Program-made: the position numbers and the translations under genes
Shown here: positions 1-19,780 of the stretch, piece by piece
Position numbering within the stretch: position 1 is the first letter of the stretch
Layout: every line of letters begins with the position of its first letter
Notes under the pieces: model-generated
Databases searched by the model: none
What the model saw: the letters and a program-made list of their open reading frames with translations, nothing else
What the model was told of the DNA's origin: nothing
Assembly: GCA_963693365.1 (NCBI GenBank)
Contig: CAVNZM010000005.1
Location: 1,488,001-1,552,000, forward strand
Length of the DNA stretch: 64,000 bases
DNA from: Amoebidium appalachense
Taxonomy: Eukaryota; Ichthyosporea
Direction of reading: 5' to 3'

Positions 1-572
1 GAAAGACAACGTAAACCAACAGCCCACCCACACCCGCAATGCAAAAGCAGAAGAAATGCATAAGAGATAAGGGCCCAATCAAAGGCCTTTTAATTTTGGA
101 GCCCGAAACACATACTTCTCGATAGACCATCCCAAATGTAGAACCATGTCTGTCCGCTTCAAAGACTAAGTATGCATTTCTCGACTACATGATATACAAC
201 TCTCAGTTTGAAAGACTGTTTTTCGTTTCGTTATATTGATTGTGCATTTGCCATATGAAGAAATAACGGAGATATTCAAATATTAGATATTGCTTGGCGC
301 ACATATACCGGGCTTCACCACTGACGGCAACCATCTACTAATGGCCCGAACATGTCAGCCGAACACTTGCACTCTCGTTTCACATACCCCCCCCCCCCCC
401 CCCCCCCCCCCCTCCCCCCCCCCCCCCCCCCCCCCCAACCCTCCCCCCGCGCGGGGACCCGGGTTGCTGCTTCCACCGAAACCAGAAATGGGACGGAAGG
501 TAGTTAAATTAAAAATTCTATCCTGGCCAAAGGCCCGGAAAGGGGGATCGCGGTTTGGGGGGGGGAGGGGGT

Positions 573-748
573 TTTGAATGCGTCAAAAAGTACGAAGTAC
601 ACAAGAACAAACGGATAACACGATGCAGAATGCAAGCCATACATAAAGAGTATGCATAATAAGCAGAGCCCATCCTCAGGGGGGGCCCACGTCATCCACA
701 GTACCCGAGTTTCGACCTATTCCCCTCGTTAACGAAACCCAACTCAGA
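573..748 (+). repeat. Interspersed repeat, copy 1
   Basis: Begins just after a G-tract with tttgaatgcgtcaaaaagta and runs through agcagagcccatcctcagg to aaacccaactcaga. It is almost identical to 1759-1934 and related to 17539-17690 and to the reverse of 10337-10478. Confidence 0.85.
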
Positions 749-801
749 TACTGTTTCACGGGGGGGGGGAGGGGGGGAGGGAGGGGAGGGGAGGGTAGTA
801 C

Positions 802-1340
802 CGTCTTGTCATGGCTCCGCAACAGCATGGCCTGGGAGAGAGCAAGGTGGGACATGCTCAGGCCGGCAGGGGTTGGAAGCTGCAAGCGGTATGTCAGAGA
901 TAAAAACATTGTGGGGCTAGCAGGTGGCATGGAAACAGCAGGGCAGGCCAAACCATCAAAAAAAACTTGATGCACAGAGTAAGGAAAAAAGAGTACAGGC
1001 CCAAATAGAAAGCAATCCCCCCCTCCCCCCTCTCTCTCTCTCTCCCCTCCCCCTCCCCCCCCCCCCCCCCCGCCGCCGCCCCCCCTTCCCCCCCGTCTCA
1101 CACATAAACAGACACACACAAATAAACCAATTTTTTCTCCCTCCCCGCCTCCCCCATCCCCTCCAAAAAAAAAAAAAAAAAAAAAAAAAACCAAGCGAAG
1201 GCGAATGAATGTAGAAAAGAAAGAAAAGAAAAGGCATGTGGTATGAACAAAGACAACCAAATGCAAGCACAAGAGCGTTGAGAGTGGAAAGAAAAGGCGA
1301 CGGGAGAGGGGGAGGGAGCGAACGGCGAGGGGGGGGGGAG

Positions 1341-1371
<31 letters not shown>

Positions 1372-2121
1372 CAAGAGAGAGGGGAAGGGAGTGGGGGGGG
1401 GGGGGAGGTAGGGGGGGGAGCGGGGGGGAGAAAGAAAGAGAAAGGGAGTGAGTGCGGGAGGGAGGGAGGGAGGGAGGGAGGGAAACGGACGACGGGGGGG
1501 AAGAAGGGAGGGAGCGACGGACGGACGTACGGACGGAGGGAGGCAGGGAGGGAGGGAGGGAGGGAAGGGGAGGGAGAGAGAGGGGGAGAGCGGAAGAGTG
1601 AGAGGGGGGAGGGGGAGAGGGAGAGGGAGAGGAAGAGGGGGAGAGAGAGATGGAGAGAGAGAGAAAGAGACAGAGTGAGAGAGAGGGAGGGAGAGAGGGA
1701 GAGAGAGAGTGTGTGTGTGTTTGTAAGAGCGAGAGGGAGGGAGAGAAGGGGGGGGGGGTTTGAATGCGTTAAAAAGTACGAAGTACACAAGAACAAACGG
1801 ATAACACGATGCAGAATGCAAGCCATACATAAAGAGTATGCATAATAAGCAGAGCCCATCCTCAGGGGGGGCCCACGTCATCCACAGTACCCGAGTTTCG
1901 ACCTATTCCCCTCGTTAACGAAACCCAACTCAGAAGGGGGGGGGGGGGGGGGGAGGGAGGGAGGGGGATCGAGATAAGAGAGAACAAGAGGTGAGAGGAT
2001 GAGGTTACATAATGTCATCTGTACCCCACACTATCGAAGCATTATCATGTGCATAACACACCTCCTCCTCCTCCTTGGGGTGGCCCAGGAGGGAGCCAAG
2101 GTACTTCCTCAGTGTCCCCAT
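802..2121 (-). CDS. Weak candidate: 5' part of an unidentified minus-strand gene
   Basis: Candidate exon 1 (2121-2062) has a good start context (gccaacATGG) and encodes MGTLRKYLGSLLGHPKEEEE before a GTGTGT donor. Candidate exon 2 (879-802) has a pyrimidine-rich CAG acceptor and a GTACT donor and encodes LPTPAGLSMSHLALSQAMLL and six more residues. Both junctions are phase 0, so the two join in frame. No third exon could be placed before the window start, and there is no recognised motif. It may be chance. Confidence 0.3.
1325..1750 (+). repeat. GA/GGGA purine-rich low-complexity tract
   Basis: Almost pure purine over about 400 bases: (GA)n at 1344-1380, GGGA blocks near 1457-1480 and 1539-1565, and mixed GAGAGG up to a short GT run near 1709-1720. 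No gene is supported here. Confidence 0.9.
1759..1934 (+). repeat. Interspersed repeat, copy 2 (direct duplicate of copy 1)
   Basis: About 175 bases near-identical to 573-748, again directly after a G-tract (tttgaatgcgttaaaaagta...). The two copies are 1.2 kb apart in the same orientation, which points to a recent duplication or insertion of one subfamily. Confidence 0.85.
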
Positions 2122-2878
2122 GTTGGCGGCCTCCCCCCGGAGCTAGTGCGCACTACTGGCTGTGCTCCGTCACGAGCAACGCATCGTGTGATTGACCCTG
2201 TTAAGAGATCTGCTTTTAATTTCTTTGGGGAATAACACTGGAATAAGAAAAGGAGTGTGGCGCAAGCAAGTATGGCGCGGGGGGGGGGGGGGGGGGGGGG
2301 GGGGGAAGATACAGTGTGAGTAGATGCGGCCGTACAATCTTGCGCCCAGGAAGTATGGTGTGTGTGTGAAAGAGAGAGAGTGTGTGTGTGTGCAAGCCCC
2401 CCCGGGGGGGGGGGGGGGGGGGGGGGGGGGGACAGGAAGAGCAAAATGACTTGAATGCAAGCTTGCAGGTGTCTTTATATACAGATACGTTTCTGGCTAT
2501 GTGCATGTCGGCTTTCTTGTGGTGAATTTTTTTTTAAAAGATAATGGAGTTGTAGATCTTATTACGTAGTAAAGACAGTGGCAGAGAGATTTGTGGGACG
2601 AATGAAATGGAAGACAAGCTTCTGCAAAAGGATGAGGAGACAAGGAGTGTGTGTTTAGGGCGGGGCAGGCGGCACAGAAGGGGGAGGGGGAGGGGGAGGG
2701 GGGTGTCACGAACATAGAAGGACTTGGGGACATGCAGCCAGGGAGAGTGGGACAAGAGGGGCAAATCGCGGCACGAATGTTGTGAATTGCTCTAGTCAAC
2801 TCCGAGGTGGGGTAAGTCGGGGGAACGGAAAGGGGAAAGTGCAAGATGCGGAAGGGGGAAGAGAGGCGAACGAGTAAG

Positions 2879-3008
2879 GGAGGGAGGGAGGGAAGGAAGG
2901 AAGAAGGGAGGGAGGGAGGGAGGGAGGGAGGGAGGGAGGGAGGGAGGGAGGGAGGGAGGGAGGGAGGGAGGGAGGGAGGGAGGGAGGGAGGGAGGGAGGG
3001 AGGGAGAG
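2879..3008 (+). repeat. (GGGA)n tetranucleotide array
   Basis: About 130 bases of AGGG repeats, with near-perfect register from 2909 to 3004. The translated PSLPPSLPP-type frames on the other strand are repeat translations, not protein. Confidence 0.95.
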
Positions 3009-4009
3009 GGAAAGTTGTGCAAGCTTCAGAGTATATGCGGGCTGAACAAATTCTAGACGATGCAGAGAGTGGCATTGATTGCCCTTCCTTGACGGTCCCT
3101 TAAAAACGAGCAAACCCCAGCGTCTCACAAAAACTTGTGTAAAAGAAAAGACAACTGCTTCGCAAGAAGTGATGTGTGGCATAGATCAAGTAGCTTTTGC
3201 GAATCCCAGCACTTACCTCTGCTTGCGTAAAGCAGCGTTCCAGGTCAGAGAACAGTTCTGTAACTAACACACACGGAACGAGCAATATGCGAACACTTTG
3301 AGCCCGAATGATGCCTTTGAGAGAAAAGCAGGTTGTTGCCCCACGCTCAGATGGGCATCCAAAAAAAAAGAAGAAGAAGTTGCTAGATTTCTGATAATGT
3401 TGCTGATTACAAGTTCCGAAATCACACCACACGACCTCGCGAGTGTAACTATGCTTCCATCAAGCTGCGGCTGGCACCAGTATAATACATACCCGGCCGT
3501 GGTGGCGACTACCATGGGTCTGTAGGCTGCCAGCTGTGTGATACCTGCAAGGAAGTCCTAATAACATGGCCGTAAGCGCATTATTCGAACGCGATAAGAA
3601 AAGACGAGTCGCAACAGTGTTCAATTTCCATATGATTTGCAGGATTCTGCGATTCAATATTTGTCAAATATTAGGATACATACTCAGTGGGAGGCTTTGT
3701 CTGCCCGAAGCACTGCCGTCCGCACGCAGCTGAGCCGCTAAGGCCTCATTCAGTTTGTCGAGGGGATAGCAACGCCTCCTTATCCTCGGGGGATAGGAGC
3801 CTCATTGTGATGGGGAGGAGTGGCGCGGTGGGCAGGTTGGGGTGGGGTGGATGGAGGGTGGGCGGGGGGAGATACGGTTGCTAAATTCGACGGGAAGGGG
3901 CAGAGGAGAGTGGCCGTCTGTGTGTGCATGTGTGCGTGTGAGTGTGACACTGTGTATGTTTGTGGGAATGGTTTGGGGAGGGCGCTGGGGCAGGAAGCGG
4001 AGGGGAGGG

Positions 4010-4051
<42 letters not shown>

Positions 4052-4183
4052 AGGGCTCTCCCGGGAGCCAAGAGGGGAGATAGAGATCGGGGTTTCCGAG
4101 GGGTTCGGGTGAAGAGTGGGCTGAGGGTTGGTTAGAGAGAAGGGGACTCGGGAGGTGTGTGTGTGTGTATGTGTGTGTGTGTG

Positions 4184-4224
<41 letters not shown>

Positions 4225-5235
4225 GGGAAGGAACTAGGTGGGTGACGTGTGCACGGATCTAGGGGGTTGAGGGGATTGAGCATGGATACGGTAGGCAGAG
4301 GGAAAACATGAAGGGATCGTAAGAATAGTTCGAAAGGAAGAACTTAAGGGAATTCGGGGAGCGAAAATATAATAAGGAAGAGGCTGTGGCGATATTCAGA
4401 CTCTTGGTCTTGAGTCACTCTTGGCGCATGTGTGCATCCTCCAAAGCGCTCAAGGAACTGAGGAGCTGAAAGAAACTTATTACCCTCATAGTGTATGGGT
4501 TTGTGCAGGGGTGTGAGGGTGTGAACGTGTTGGTGTGTGCTTCGGCGGGGAGCGGACGAACAGGGGGAGGGCGGGGAGGGGGGGGTTGGAGGGGGGGGGG
4601 GTGGGGGGGTAGGGGTTGGTCAAGGGATTGGGCTCCGAGATCTTGCGTTATGTGGCTTGGCTTTACAGGGTCTTGATTTCTCATGATGTGGTTGCTAGGG
4701 GTTGTAACCGTAAGGGTTGGGGTGGGGCAAGTGGCCACACATAGGATGCAAAAATAAAGGACCCGAGTTGGTAACTCCTCTGGTAAAATATTCAACACGA
4801 GCTGTCGAAAACGGTCGTTGCGCCGTTCCACCGTAATCACGTGTTTGCTTCCTCTAGATCTCTGTGCTGTGTGCCATGTTCTTTTCTTCTTTAACTGAAG
4901 GGGACCACATGAACGTGCTGAGAGGAGAGGGGCCGAGGGGGAAAGGGTGGGGATGGGGATGAGGGAAGGGGGGAGGGGGGGGGGAGGGGGAGGAGACAGG
5001 GTTGGGAGGGAGAAAAGAGGGGAAGGTGGGTGGGGTGGGTGGGGCGTAGATAGATGCAAGTCAAAAAGGCAACTCAGACTTGAAGCCTTGTGGGAGGATG
5101 CGCCCAAAAGTCACATTTATGTGTTGCAGAAAGATCAAAGAAACTCGAACTGTACGTGTCTTACTGATAAGAACGGTAAAGGTAGGACCAAAACAAATTT
5201 CAGGTGTGCAAAATCATTAGCGTTTTGTAACACAC

Positions 5236-5515
5236 AGTGGGGAAAGGGGTGATCACTGGATTGCAGCCTACACACAGTGGAAGAGTGGGGATGGAGGCCG
5301 GGGGGGCTTACAACCTGCGCCGTAAGATACACGTGTAGACAGCAAGGGGAGGGGGGAGGGGGAGAAAGTCGCAACCTACACACAGTGGGGGGAGGGGGGG
5401 GGAGGGGGGGGGTTACTGATGCACCCTAAACACAGTGAGGGGAAGGGGGCGGGGAGGAGGGGAGGGGGGTAGGGGGGGGGGGGGGGGGGAGATTGCAGCC
5501 TACACACATTAGGAG
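5236..5515 (+). repeat. Decayed tandem repeat with core 'gcagcctacacacagtgg'
   Basis: Five related cores occur near 5228, 5262, 5369, 5418 and 5491 (for example gcagcctacacacagtgga, gcaacctacacacagtgggg, gcagcctacacacattagg), separated by G-rich filler of unequal length. Confidence 0.65.
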
Positions 5516-6911
5516 AGGGGCCTACACGTGCAGTGAACTTCCCCCGGAAACTTGGGCACGGGGGGGTGGAGGGGGGGGGGGAGGGGGAATTTTGAACCAT
5601 GTGCCCTGATGGGGATGCGACAGCAGGACGCACCAGTGACACAAACTTCTGTGCTAATACTGCACGTCTTTATAATGTGTAACGACACGAGGCAGAAAGT
5701 GGGCCGCCAACCTGCGGCCAGAATCGGCGTTGTCCGATTGAATTCATAGCACGAAAGCGAAAGGACATGGCCAAGTGCAGGCTGCAAGACGAACTGTTAA
5801 AGGGCAGGGAGACGTGCAACATTCTCTCACGTGCGTGTAGGCAAATACACATATGTCAAGTTCCACCCCTGATACCTCTTATCGCGATGCTTTGGCGCAA
5901 GCTTGAGACTTCAAAACTTTGATATTGAAACCACTGGCTGACTGGGACAAGTATACAACTTTGTTACTGTACTGACACCTGATCGGGTGCAAGGACAGCC
6001 ATGGATATGCACGTGTGACACCGTGAGTGTGACACGCGTATGTATAGACAAGCACCGACGGATTTTGCCCACAAAGATGGAGCCTCGAAGGCACTGCCAG
6101 CTGACAGCCTGATACTGAATTGAGCAACAGAACACAAAGCAAAGCACAGAAGGCACGTGCTGGAGGTGCGCACTGGGCGGGCCAAACATGTAAGTTGGTG
6201 GCCACATTCCTACGCAGTAGTGTCACTACTAGTGTGCTGCGCTTCGACCAATGAGCAATTAGGGAGAAGAATTAGAGAATTTGATTGATGCATAGTCATG
6301 TGTTATTATTAGTAGTAAACTCACCTTCTCAAGTGCCTTCTATTTTTGGATATTCTTTGGGCTGGTCTGATTGGATAAACAAGCAATTGCTAGAGCGCGG
6401 TAGTAGATTCCGAACCGTCAAGCTGGGCGCGGTCTTTTTTTCTTTACATGTTGCCAAACGTACACACCATTACAATCTGTTGATGCAAGAACTCTACTAC
6501 TACAGGGGCTAATTGAGCAATTTGATCTATTTTGTTTTGCGCAGAGCTGGAACCTGTATCCCGTGCTGAGACCTGTACTTTTCTGTGTCGTGCACACTGG
6601 TACCGCAGGCTCGCAACCAAGCCGGGTTAAAACTGAGTCTTATAATGAATTAAGCAGCGATTAGCAAATTGTATGTCATTATCGTCCAATTATACGCCTT
6701 ATATGGATTTTAAAATGTGCATATCATGTACCTCTATGTCAAAAGCACTGGTTTTTGGAAGGTTTGCCCTCCTTCAACGGGAACCAGTCCCTGCTCCTTA
6801 TAAATTCCACAAAAAAACCATCAACAATAAACTATCACAGTTTGTGTGAGCACTAAGAAGGACCTTTGAATCGACTCCTGAAGAACATAACTATATCTTT
6901 GTAGGAATAAA

Positions 6912-13896
<6,985 letters not shown>

Positions 13897-14181
13897 GGCC
13901 ATACGTGCACATAGATTTCGTGTGAGTTGAGAACCGAAAAAACAAAACAATCAAAAAAAAATGGTTTGGGGCGAGAATGAATATATGCTGCCACCCGTGG
14001 CCAAGTTTTTAATATTGTTGAGCTGGAGTTTTTTGAATGGTTGCTAATAACGTGTTGCCGTGTATCTGTAGGTACTGGATAACATGCCATTAAATCCCTG
14101 TGAGATATGCATATTAAAAGGTTCTAATCTGTGAGAGTTGAATGAGCTACGCACCAGTGGTGGTTATCGTAGTCGCCGTTC

Positions 14182-14187
14182 AATAAA
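14182..14187 (+). other. Candidate polyadenylation signal of GDH (AATAAA)
   Basis: AATAAA lies 286 bases after the GDH stop codon, in an AT-rich, microsatellite-free stretch suited to a 3' UTR. It is assigned by position only. Confidence 0.4.
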
Positions 14188-14779
14188 GCCAATATATAAA
14201 TATTTTAACTGCCCGAGAGGCTCTGCTTATGGTGCATACTCATGTGTGCTTTGTGTATATAACTACTGCATTGGTGTTGTTCGTCGCGAATGGGTACTTC
14301 CTCAGTATTTCTCTGTAATTGATAGTATCAACCCCCTCCCCCCCCCCCAACCCGCCCTTCCCCTCAAAACATCCACGTTCCATGCAACTCACTCTTGCAA
14401 TTGCGAGCTATTGCGAGTAAAGTAACAGTTGGAGACAAGAAAGTTTGGCCTGCACACATTGTCACTTCACCACAGCGAGCCGTCCAATACCTGCATGTGC
14501 CTTGCAGACCTGGACAACCCCCATCCGGTGGGGCCCATGGAACCTCTTTTTTGTCCAGTGCTGGTGATTGAGAGCCAATACTAGCTTAGGACTCCGATGT
14601 ATCATCTGATGTAGGCCATGAATCTATGGTAGGAGCGCTCAGTCTGGCAGCAAGAGAATGTGACATTGTGCGACTGCAGAACTGTGCCCCTATAGTAATG
14701 TGCTGGACTCAAGTGTGTGTGTGTGTCACCGTGGTGTGTGCGTGTACATGTGTGTGTGTGGTGGTGGTGGTCGGGGCGG

Positions 14780-14812
<33 letters not shown>

Positions 14813-15442
14813 GGTAACCGTTGCAGTGCAAAAGCAAAAAATCGTTCATACAAGGTCCTGCTCGAATATGTACTACATTGCCATGATCTTCCCTGGCAAC
14901 GCCATGCCGAGCACAAATCTATGGGCCAGTCCAAAGCTAGTTGACACAACGAAAGGGATTAATCCTTGAATTAGCTGTAGCTATCCGAAAATATGTAGTG
15001 TGGCCTATTATTGTACGCATCATACCGTAGGTGCCGCATCACAAACTTGCCAGCACATGACAACATTGACCTTGACCTTGTGCAACACAACGTCATAAAA
15101 CAACAAGCGCTTCCGTTGGCTTGAAGTATATGCATGGTTTTGGCCTAATAATTATTAATTCGATAGAATCATCAATTTGCATGTGCACACGTGCTAGGTA
15201 GTTGGGACTTTTACGTAGTTGCACTGTTTGTTGCTTAAAGATATTAGTTCTTCCCAAAAAAATTGCGCACGGGGAGAGGGAGGGTGGGTGGGGGAGGGGG
15301 AGGCTAGGGGGGCTCCCACATATGAACATGCCATTGGACAGTTTAGCCAGGCCACAAGCCAAATGAATTCGTTCGTGCACTGCACCGGGGTACATGTACC
15401 ACTTAGTGACTGCTCCGGGCTAAACCAGCAGCGGCCGCGGGG

Positions 15443-15481
<39 letters not shown>

Positions 15482-15570
15482 TCATACGTATACACCATAA
15501 TGAACGCACGAGAACTGCAGCACTGTCTGCTAAATATCTGCCAGCCCGGCTAGCACATACGGCGGCTTAT

Positions 15571-15576
15571 TTTATT
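15571..15576 (-). other. Candidate polyadenylation signal of glutaredoxin (AATAAA on minus)
   Basis: The plus-strand tttatt reads AATAAA on the minus strand, about 145 bases past the glutaredoxin stop. It is supported by position only. Confidence 0.4.
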
Positions 15577-15720
15577 AAAAAAGCGCATAGGCTCACAAAC
15601 CTGCACCCGCTATGTATCATCACCCATCCTTGCCACTAGAAGCATGCTGCAGGTTTTTCTAACGACAGTTCAAGAACCATCCATGCAACTAGGTGTGTGA
15701 CTTTCACCCAATCAAATGGC

Positions 15721-15870
15721 CTATGCAGCCAGCATCTTCTGCAGCTTGCCGGAACGGTGGGCCGCATGGGTGTCGTCACAGCCACCAACGTGCTAGGGTG
15801 GAAATGGTGTTAGCAATCAAAAACTAAGAAGAAAGTATGTCTCTGCCTGTATTTGGTCATAAGGGCCGAT

Positions 15871-15901
<31 letters not shown>

Positions 15902-16100
15902 GGTCACCAGACGCTGCACCATGTCACTATGTTGGACTAGGCACACCAATGCAGCAGGCACACTCATATTTTGGGTGTGTGCAGTGCTCAGGTGGTTACA
16001 CCGAAAATTTGCAAAGAACTGCAGTGAGCCACACCCACCCACACGAAAGCACACCGAGACGGGCCATCTTTCTCTTTGTGTGTATGTGAGTGTGAGTGTG

Positions 16101-16141
<41 letters not shown>

Positions 16142-16258
16142 ACCCACCTGGCCCTTGATGAAGACATTTGGAACTGTGCGCTGGCCACTGATCTCTACCA
16201 GTGCCTGCTGGATGGCCCCTCCATCATCCCTCTGAAAAAGGTATCGTGTCAGTGTGTG

Positions 16259-16303
<45 letters not shown>

Positions 16304-17417
16304 ATTTGGGCAGAGGCATGTAAGTGGAGAGGCAGAGAAAAATCCTCCTACACTGAGGTGCGGTAAGTCAATAATCAAATCCGAGAGAAAGGAGGAAGGG
16401 GGTAGAGGGGTGGTTTGAAACAAACCAGAACAGGAAAAAACTCGAAGGCAGGGAGGGGGAAGCAAGAGGACGGGGGGAATGGGAAGAGTGGGGCCGTGTG
16501 TGTGTGTGTGTGTGTGGGTGGGTGGGTGGGTGGGTGGGGGTTGGAGCAGAGTAAGGGTCAGAAACAGACAGAGCTGCAAGGGAAGCCTATCACATAAGAG
16601 TCAAAGAGGAGCCAAAGGCAATATGACGGAGAAAAAGAGCCAAAAGAACCCCAAGCATTGTGTCTGCCAGCAACCACGATAGCAGATAAGCGGAAAAAGC
16701 AACAGGTCGAGGGGAAGAGTGTGGTGGGGGTGGTAGGAGAGGGGGAAAGGGGGGGGGGGGGGGGGGGGGGGGGGAGGGGGGAAGGGTTCATAGTTGCCCG
16801 GCCACGGAAAATCAGGGAACGTACAGAGCAGGAACAGTTTAGGACAAATCGGTTGCAGCTGTGAATCCTATGCTCTTGACAAGCCCTACCATGCATGACC
16901 CCCCCCCCCCCTCCCCCTCCCCTCCCCCCCTCGACGTATGTCCGTTATACCCCGGAGTCTGCCCAAGAAGTTCATTGACAGCTTGTCAGCTTCATGAACA
17001 TCCCCCCTCCCCTCCTTCCCCCCCTCCCCCCCCCCCCCCCTCCAAAAAAAAGCACCACCATCTCAAAACTGCACGTATCATATAATGTGAGTGACTCACC
17101 TCATCCAGTTCAATCACCTCGTACTCAATACCCTCATCCTTGAACAGCTGCTTGACCTTGACACAGTACCTGGGGGGGGGGAGGGGGGGGGGGAGGGGGG
17201 GTAGGGAAGTAGGGGAAAGGGAAGGGTAGATAAAGTACCCAGGGGGGGGGGGGGGGGGGGGGGGGAAGATTTTACGACTGGCAGAAGTGATGCGTGTTGT
17301 GTGTGCTCTTCATGACGGAGATATCCCTTGCAGTAAAACAACATATTGGTTCATACTATTCCCTGCTTCAAGGAGCGCCAAGTTTTATTTACATCAGACC
17401 CTCAACCTCTGGGGGAG

Positions 17418-17495
<78 letters not shown>

Positions 17496-18182
17496 TGGGG
17501 TGGTGGTGGTAGTGGTGGTGGTGGTGGTGGGGAGGGGGTTTGAATGCGGAACACAGTACGAAGTACGCATACACGATGAGAAGCATGGTGCAGGACACAT
17601 GCAAAGGCAAACATTCAAGTGTGCAACATCAGCCATGCGCACAGTATGCGTCATAAGCAGAGCCCATCCTCAGGGAGGGCCCAAGTCATCAATTGCGTCT
17701 GAGGTGGGGAGGGGGGGGGGGGGGGGGGGGGGGGGAAACGGATGGATGGGCAGCACATGTTGAATGCAGTGCAGAGTGCAGAGCACGAATACACTACTAC
17801 TCAAAGTGTGATATATGCATGTATGTATGTGAGGGTGTGTTGGAATGAGGGGGGGGAGGGGGTGGGGGGGGGGGGGGGGGGGGGGGGGTGGGGGGTGGGG
17901 GGGACAGCTACCATCTGCAGGTAAGAAAGCAAGATTATCAGCATACAACAAGCACACACAACGTCAAACGCACGTTCCACCGGTGGAAAACCACAACTCA
18001 AGCCGCACACCGTACAAGCACAACCGGACTCCAAACAAGCCCTCGCCCATTCACACAGCTTCCCCTCAGGTAAAAATCCCACACTTAGCGGGCCAGGAAA
18101 CCTACGGGCAGTAAGTTTTGGAGAAGACCACCACGGTGCCCTCCTTAATCTTCTGCTCGGCAAAGGCTTTAGGGTTAACCAT
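15721..18182 (-). CDS. GRX: Dithiol glutaredoxin, CPYC type (4 exons, complete)
   Basis: A thiol-disulfide oxidoreductase that uses glutathione to reduce protein disulfides and glutathionylated proteins. Exons on the minus strand: 18182-18106, 17169-17100, 16231-16148, 15792-15721, giving exactly 100 residues, the usual size of a classical cytosolic glutaredoxin. It starts MVNPKAFAEQKIKEG and has no targeting peptide. The active site TYCPYCVKVKQLF is split by intron 1: exon 1 ends TGC CC and exon 2 restores CCG TAC TGT, so the CPYC motif forms only after splicing. Exon 3 carries GQRTVPNVFIKGQ with the cis-proline of the TVP motif. Exon 4 carries HVGGCDDTHAAH, the glutathione-binding GG-C-D motif, and ends KLQKMLAA. 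All introns are GT-AG. Confidence 0.95.
17539..17690 (+). repeat. Interspersed repeat, copy 4 (in glutaredoxin intron 1)
   Basis: Follows a GGT/G-rich tract with tttgaatgcggaacacagta and ends agcagagcccatcctcaggg agggcccaagtcatc. It shares its full length with copy 3 and both ends with copies 1 and 2. Confidence 0.8.
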
Positions 18183-18473
18183 TTTCACTGTGTGCACTAA
18201 CAAAGCAGGTAAAAATGGCTGCTTATTCTGTGCACGTTTGTGTATTTATCAATGTGTAAAATTGGAGCACAGACTCATGACGTAATCATCCGTGTCATGC
18301 CTTACCATAAAAGGCAGGTGTAAATCGAGTGACGTCATGTTTGTTTGTTTGAACAATTTGTGCTGTTTCCCCAGGGGTTTACACACTTTTTATTGCGTGG
18401 ACACTGCCGGAGGTCCAGCCACATTCGACGGCCTACTGCGTTTCCCCAGGCCCCAGCTGTTGGCGCCACTCTG

Positions 18474-18612
<139 letters not shown>

Positions 18613-19732
18613 CACAGCACCGACTGACTGCAGCCACGGTTGTAGACCAATGTGCATGGATAAACTGGATAGGTGGAAACGGAGACCCAACAGACCCCGA
18701 GGACATCAAGTGGGTGGAACGGGGCTTCTGCCCACGATCAGTGGGCCCACCGTCTAGCAGCCACCGGCACCACCGAAGCCACCGCACGGGCCATCATAGG
18801 AAAATTCACAGTAGAATTGCAGACTTTTTTCTTTGCTAAAATTTGGCACCCACGTAACACAACACTCCCACCCACCCACCCCAAAGTGCAAAAACACCAC
18901 CACACCACCACCACCCGTAGAAAGAAAAACACGGTACTGCACAAACACAAAACCCCCACAAACACTCCCCACACACACACATGGCCAGCCTGCTCGCACA
19001 CAGACCCACAGTGCCCGGCCCTGCAAACCACACCTTTTAGTTCACAACAGCATCGCCACAAAATATGTACAACAACATATATTATTAGGAAGCAACCCCC
19101 CACCGCCACCACCACACCCCATCATCCACACATACCCTCCGTAAACACAACACAACACTTAGGACATTCCACTACTGTAGACCGACCAATGAGAGCCCGT
19201 GGTTAACGTTTATTCTTAGGATTTGAGTGGAGGGGAGGACTGGTGCCTCCTGCCGGCGTGGCTGGGGTAGTAACCCTGGGCAAAGTGTGTACTTATAGTT
19301 AGGTTTGTGAAGAATGTTTTAGCTTAGCTGAACTCATAGATAGCACCCTAACTAGTGTACTGTAGCGGTGCTGTTTAGTAGACGGTAGTTTCCCTAGAGG
19401 GTCTGTAATGGCCCTCCGGGAACAAAACGTGATAAAATGAAGAAAAAAAAGTGTGTGTGTGTGTTTGTGTGTGTGTGTCTCCCGGTGTGCGTGTGTATGT
19501 GTATATGTGTACACGTGTGTGTGTGCGTGCGCATGTACATTTGGTTGGCATTGTGTACATGTGTGTGTGTCTGTGTACACTGTGTACATATCTGTGTGTG
19601 TTTGTGTGTGTGAGAGAGTGCATACGTGTGTGTGTGTGTGTGTGTGTTTGTATGTGGCCATGGGTAAGTCACGTGATGGTGGTGGTGGTGCCGTGGTGGT
19701 GGTACCGGTGGTGGTGTGTGTGTGTGTGTGTG

Positions 19733-19780
<48 letters not shown>

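Larger units (their letters stand above)
2122..6911. other. Intergenic, repeat-rich region upstream of GDH
   Basis: Contains G-tracts (2278-2305, 2402-2431, 4016-4050, 4185-4223, 5480-5490), the GGGA array, the decayed 5.2-5.5 kb repeat, and unique AT-balanced DNA from about 5600 to 6911 that should include the GDH promoter. Several short frames exist (for example around 5592-5750 and 5879-6226) but none shows splice or motif support. Confidence 0.5.
13897..15720. other. Intergenic space between convergent GDH and glutaredoxin genes
   Basis: This holds the probable 3' UTRs of two genes pointing at each other. It also has a C-tract at 14334-14348, a GT stretch with a long G-tract around 14715-14812, and another G-tract at 15444-15478. 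The bases around 14213-14255 (gaggctctgcttatggtgc...) resemble one end of the interspersed repeat seen at 10337-10478. I see no convincing exon here. Confidence 0.6.

Noticed and set aside
676-1881. 401-codon minus-strand frame rich in Pro, Ser and Leu
   Set aside because: It is open only because the DNA is a purine tract with GA/GGGA repeats; it starts inside an interspersed repeat copy and has no domain.
3005-3102. Plus-strand frame K-V-V-Q-A-S-E-Y-M-R-A-E-Q-I-L-D-D-A-E ending in a stop
   Set aside because: Coding-like over 30 residues, but its only acceptor follows a purine tract and no upstream exon could be found.
5879-6226. Overlapping 115- and 98-codon minus-strand frames upstream of GDH
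   Set aside because: Two frames are open over the same bases with no motif and no codon preference resembling the real exons.
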